From positions 1 to 6,800 of the forward strand of contig NYWX01000033.1 in NCBI GenBank assembly GCA_002685275.1: a DNA stretch of 6,800 bases, written 5' to 3'. The position numbers and the translations under genes were made by a program. Under the pieces are notes generated by a model. It was not told the DNA's origin and made no database searches. It was given only the letters and a program-made list of their open reading frames with translations. Source of the DNA: Gammaproteobacteria bacterium. Lineage in GTDB: Bacteria > Pseudomonadota > Gammaproteobacteria > Woeseiales > Woeseiaceae. Shown piece after piece: positions 6,338 through 6,800 of the stretch (its first letter is position 1; every line of letters starts with the position of its first letter).

Positions 6338-6369
6338 TAAAGCTATAACTTTAGTAGGTCAATAACCTA
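6338..6369. promoter_or_regulatory. two adjacent inverted repeats in the divergent spacer
   Basis: TAAAG (6338-6342) with CTTTA (6349-6353), and TAGGT (6355-6359) with ACCTA (6365-6369), are perfect 5-bp half-sites with 6- and 5-base centres lying one base apart. They sit about midway in the 139-base gap between the divergent yaiI-like and VOC genes. The second overlaps a good minus-strand -35, TTGACC (plus 6362-6357), for which I could not find a well-spaced -10. Operator function is inferred from placement only. Confidence 0.3.
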
Positions 6370-6432
6370 TAAATTTCAAGCTTAAGTCGATATTTTTGAT
6401 ACTATTAAATTTTATCTAATGGGGTAAAGTTT

Positions 6433-6800
6433 ATGGGTAATCTGCCTCTCTTTCATTTAGCATTTCCTGTGACTGATCTTGAAAAGTCTCGAGATTTTTA
6501 CTGCAATATATTAGGTTGTTCAACTGGCAGAGAGTCTGCAAGATGGATAGATTTTAATTTCTTTGGTCACCAGCTTGTCGCCCATCTAGTAGAGACAAAA
6601 GATCATCCATCTGTTAATACAAATCAAGTTGATGGGTGTGCTATACCAGCTTCACACTTTGGAGTAATTTTAGAGTGGAAAGATTATAAGCAATTAGCAT
6701 CAAAACTTGAAAAAACAAAAGTTGATTTTGTTATTGATCCTCATTTGCGCTTTAAGGACCAAGTTGGAGAACAAGCTACTTTTTTTATTTGTGATCCAAG
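6433..6800 (+). CDS. VOC (glyoxalase/dioxygenase-fold) family protein, 5' part, cut by window edge
   Basis: Members of this superfamily use paired beta-alpha-beta-beta-beta modules to hold a metal and catalyse varied reactions, such as glyoxalase, extradiol dioxygenase and antibiotic-resistance activities. The 122 visible residues open with LFHLAFPVTDLEKSRDFYCN (6-25), the typical first strand, helix and FY. WIDFNFFGHQLVAHL (38-52) and HFGVIL (75-80) follow. The frame leaves the window at ATFFICDP (115-122), just before the usual SGNxLE metal-ligand segment. His8 and His75 are likely metal ligands. GGGG (6421-6424) lies 8 bases before the ATG as a plausible ribosome binding site. Base composition returns to the AT-rich background. 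The substrate cannot be told from sequence. The gene is divergent from yaiI. Confidence 0.88.
   Translation, partial: MGNLPLFHLAFPVTDLEKSRDFYCNILGCSTGRESARWIDFNFFGHQLVAHLVETKDHPSVNTNQVDGCAIPASHFGVILEWKDYKQLASKLEKTKVDFVIDPHLRFKDQVGEQATFFICDP

Noticed and set aside
4218..6432. Possible genomic island attachment site at the 3' end of tRNA-Thr
   Set aside because: I found no second copy of the tRNA 3' segment and no integrase in the window.
1..6800. CRISPR arrays, insertion sequences, toxin-antitoxin or phage genes
   Set aside because: No regularly spaced long repeats, transposase motifs or small paired genes were seen. All stretches over 300 bases are covered by ordinary genes.

Overview
The window looks like a core chromosomal segment of an AT-rich gammaproteobacterium. 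The evidence is the gene neighbourhood (obgE, then rpsT on the opposite strand, then murJ-ribF-lspA), the protein sequences, and an encoded-CCA tRNA-Thr(CGU). From memory, this order (obg, rpsT, mviN/murJ, ribF, ileS, lspA) is found in pseudomonads and Legionella/Coxiella-type genomes. The low GC and the short ObgE would fit the Legionella/Coxiella side or another AT-rich lineage, but genus cannot be settled from sequence alone.

Left part (1-4069): the 3' half of the GTPase gene obgE runs off the left edge and converges with rpsT (ribosomal protein S20, minus strand). rpsT has a clear sigma70 promoter and a GTG start. Divergent from it is a tight three-gene operon: murJ (lipid II flippase), ribF (FMN/FAD synthesis) and lspA (lipoprotein signal peptidase). 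The genes are separated by single bases, and both downstream genes start at TTG behind a good Shine-Dalgarno sequence. ileS, which normally lies between ribF and lspA, is absent here.

Middle (4070-4501): an AT-rich spacer carries three TACAAT hexamers at exactly 16-bp spacing. It is followed by a complete tRNA-Thr(CGU) and a leader of about 250 bases with no recognisable gene.

Right part (4502-6800): a DEAD-box RNA helicase of the RhlE type converges with a YaiI/UPF0178 family protein on the minus strand. Both are visibly richer in GC than their neighbours. A divergent 139-base spacer with two adjacent inverted repeats leads to a VOC (glyoxalase-fold) protein cut by the right edge.

The genes cover ribosome assembly and translation (ObgE, S20, tRNA-Thr, RhlE), envelope building (MurJ, LspA) and cofactor supply (RibF). 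I see no mobile element, CRISPR array, phage gene, toxin-antitoxin pair or unknown multi-gene system. The points worth a second look are small: start-codon choice, a missing neighbour, short regulatory-looking repeats and a composition shift beside the tRNA.
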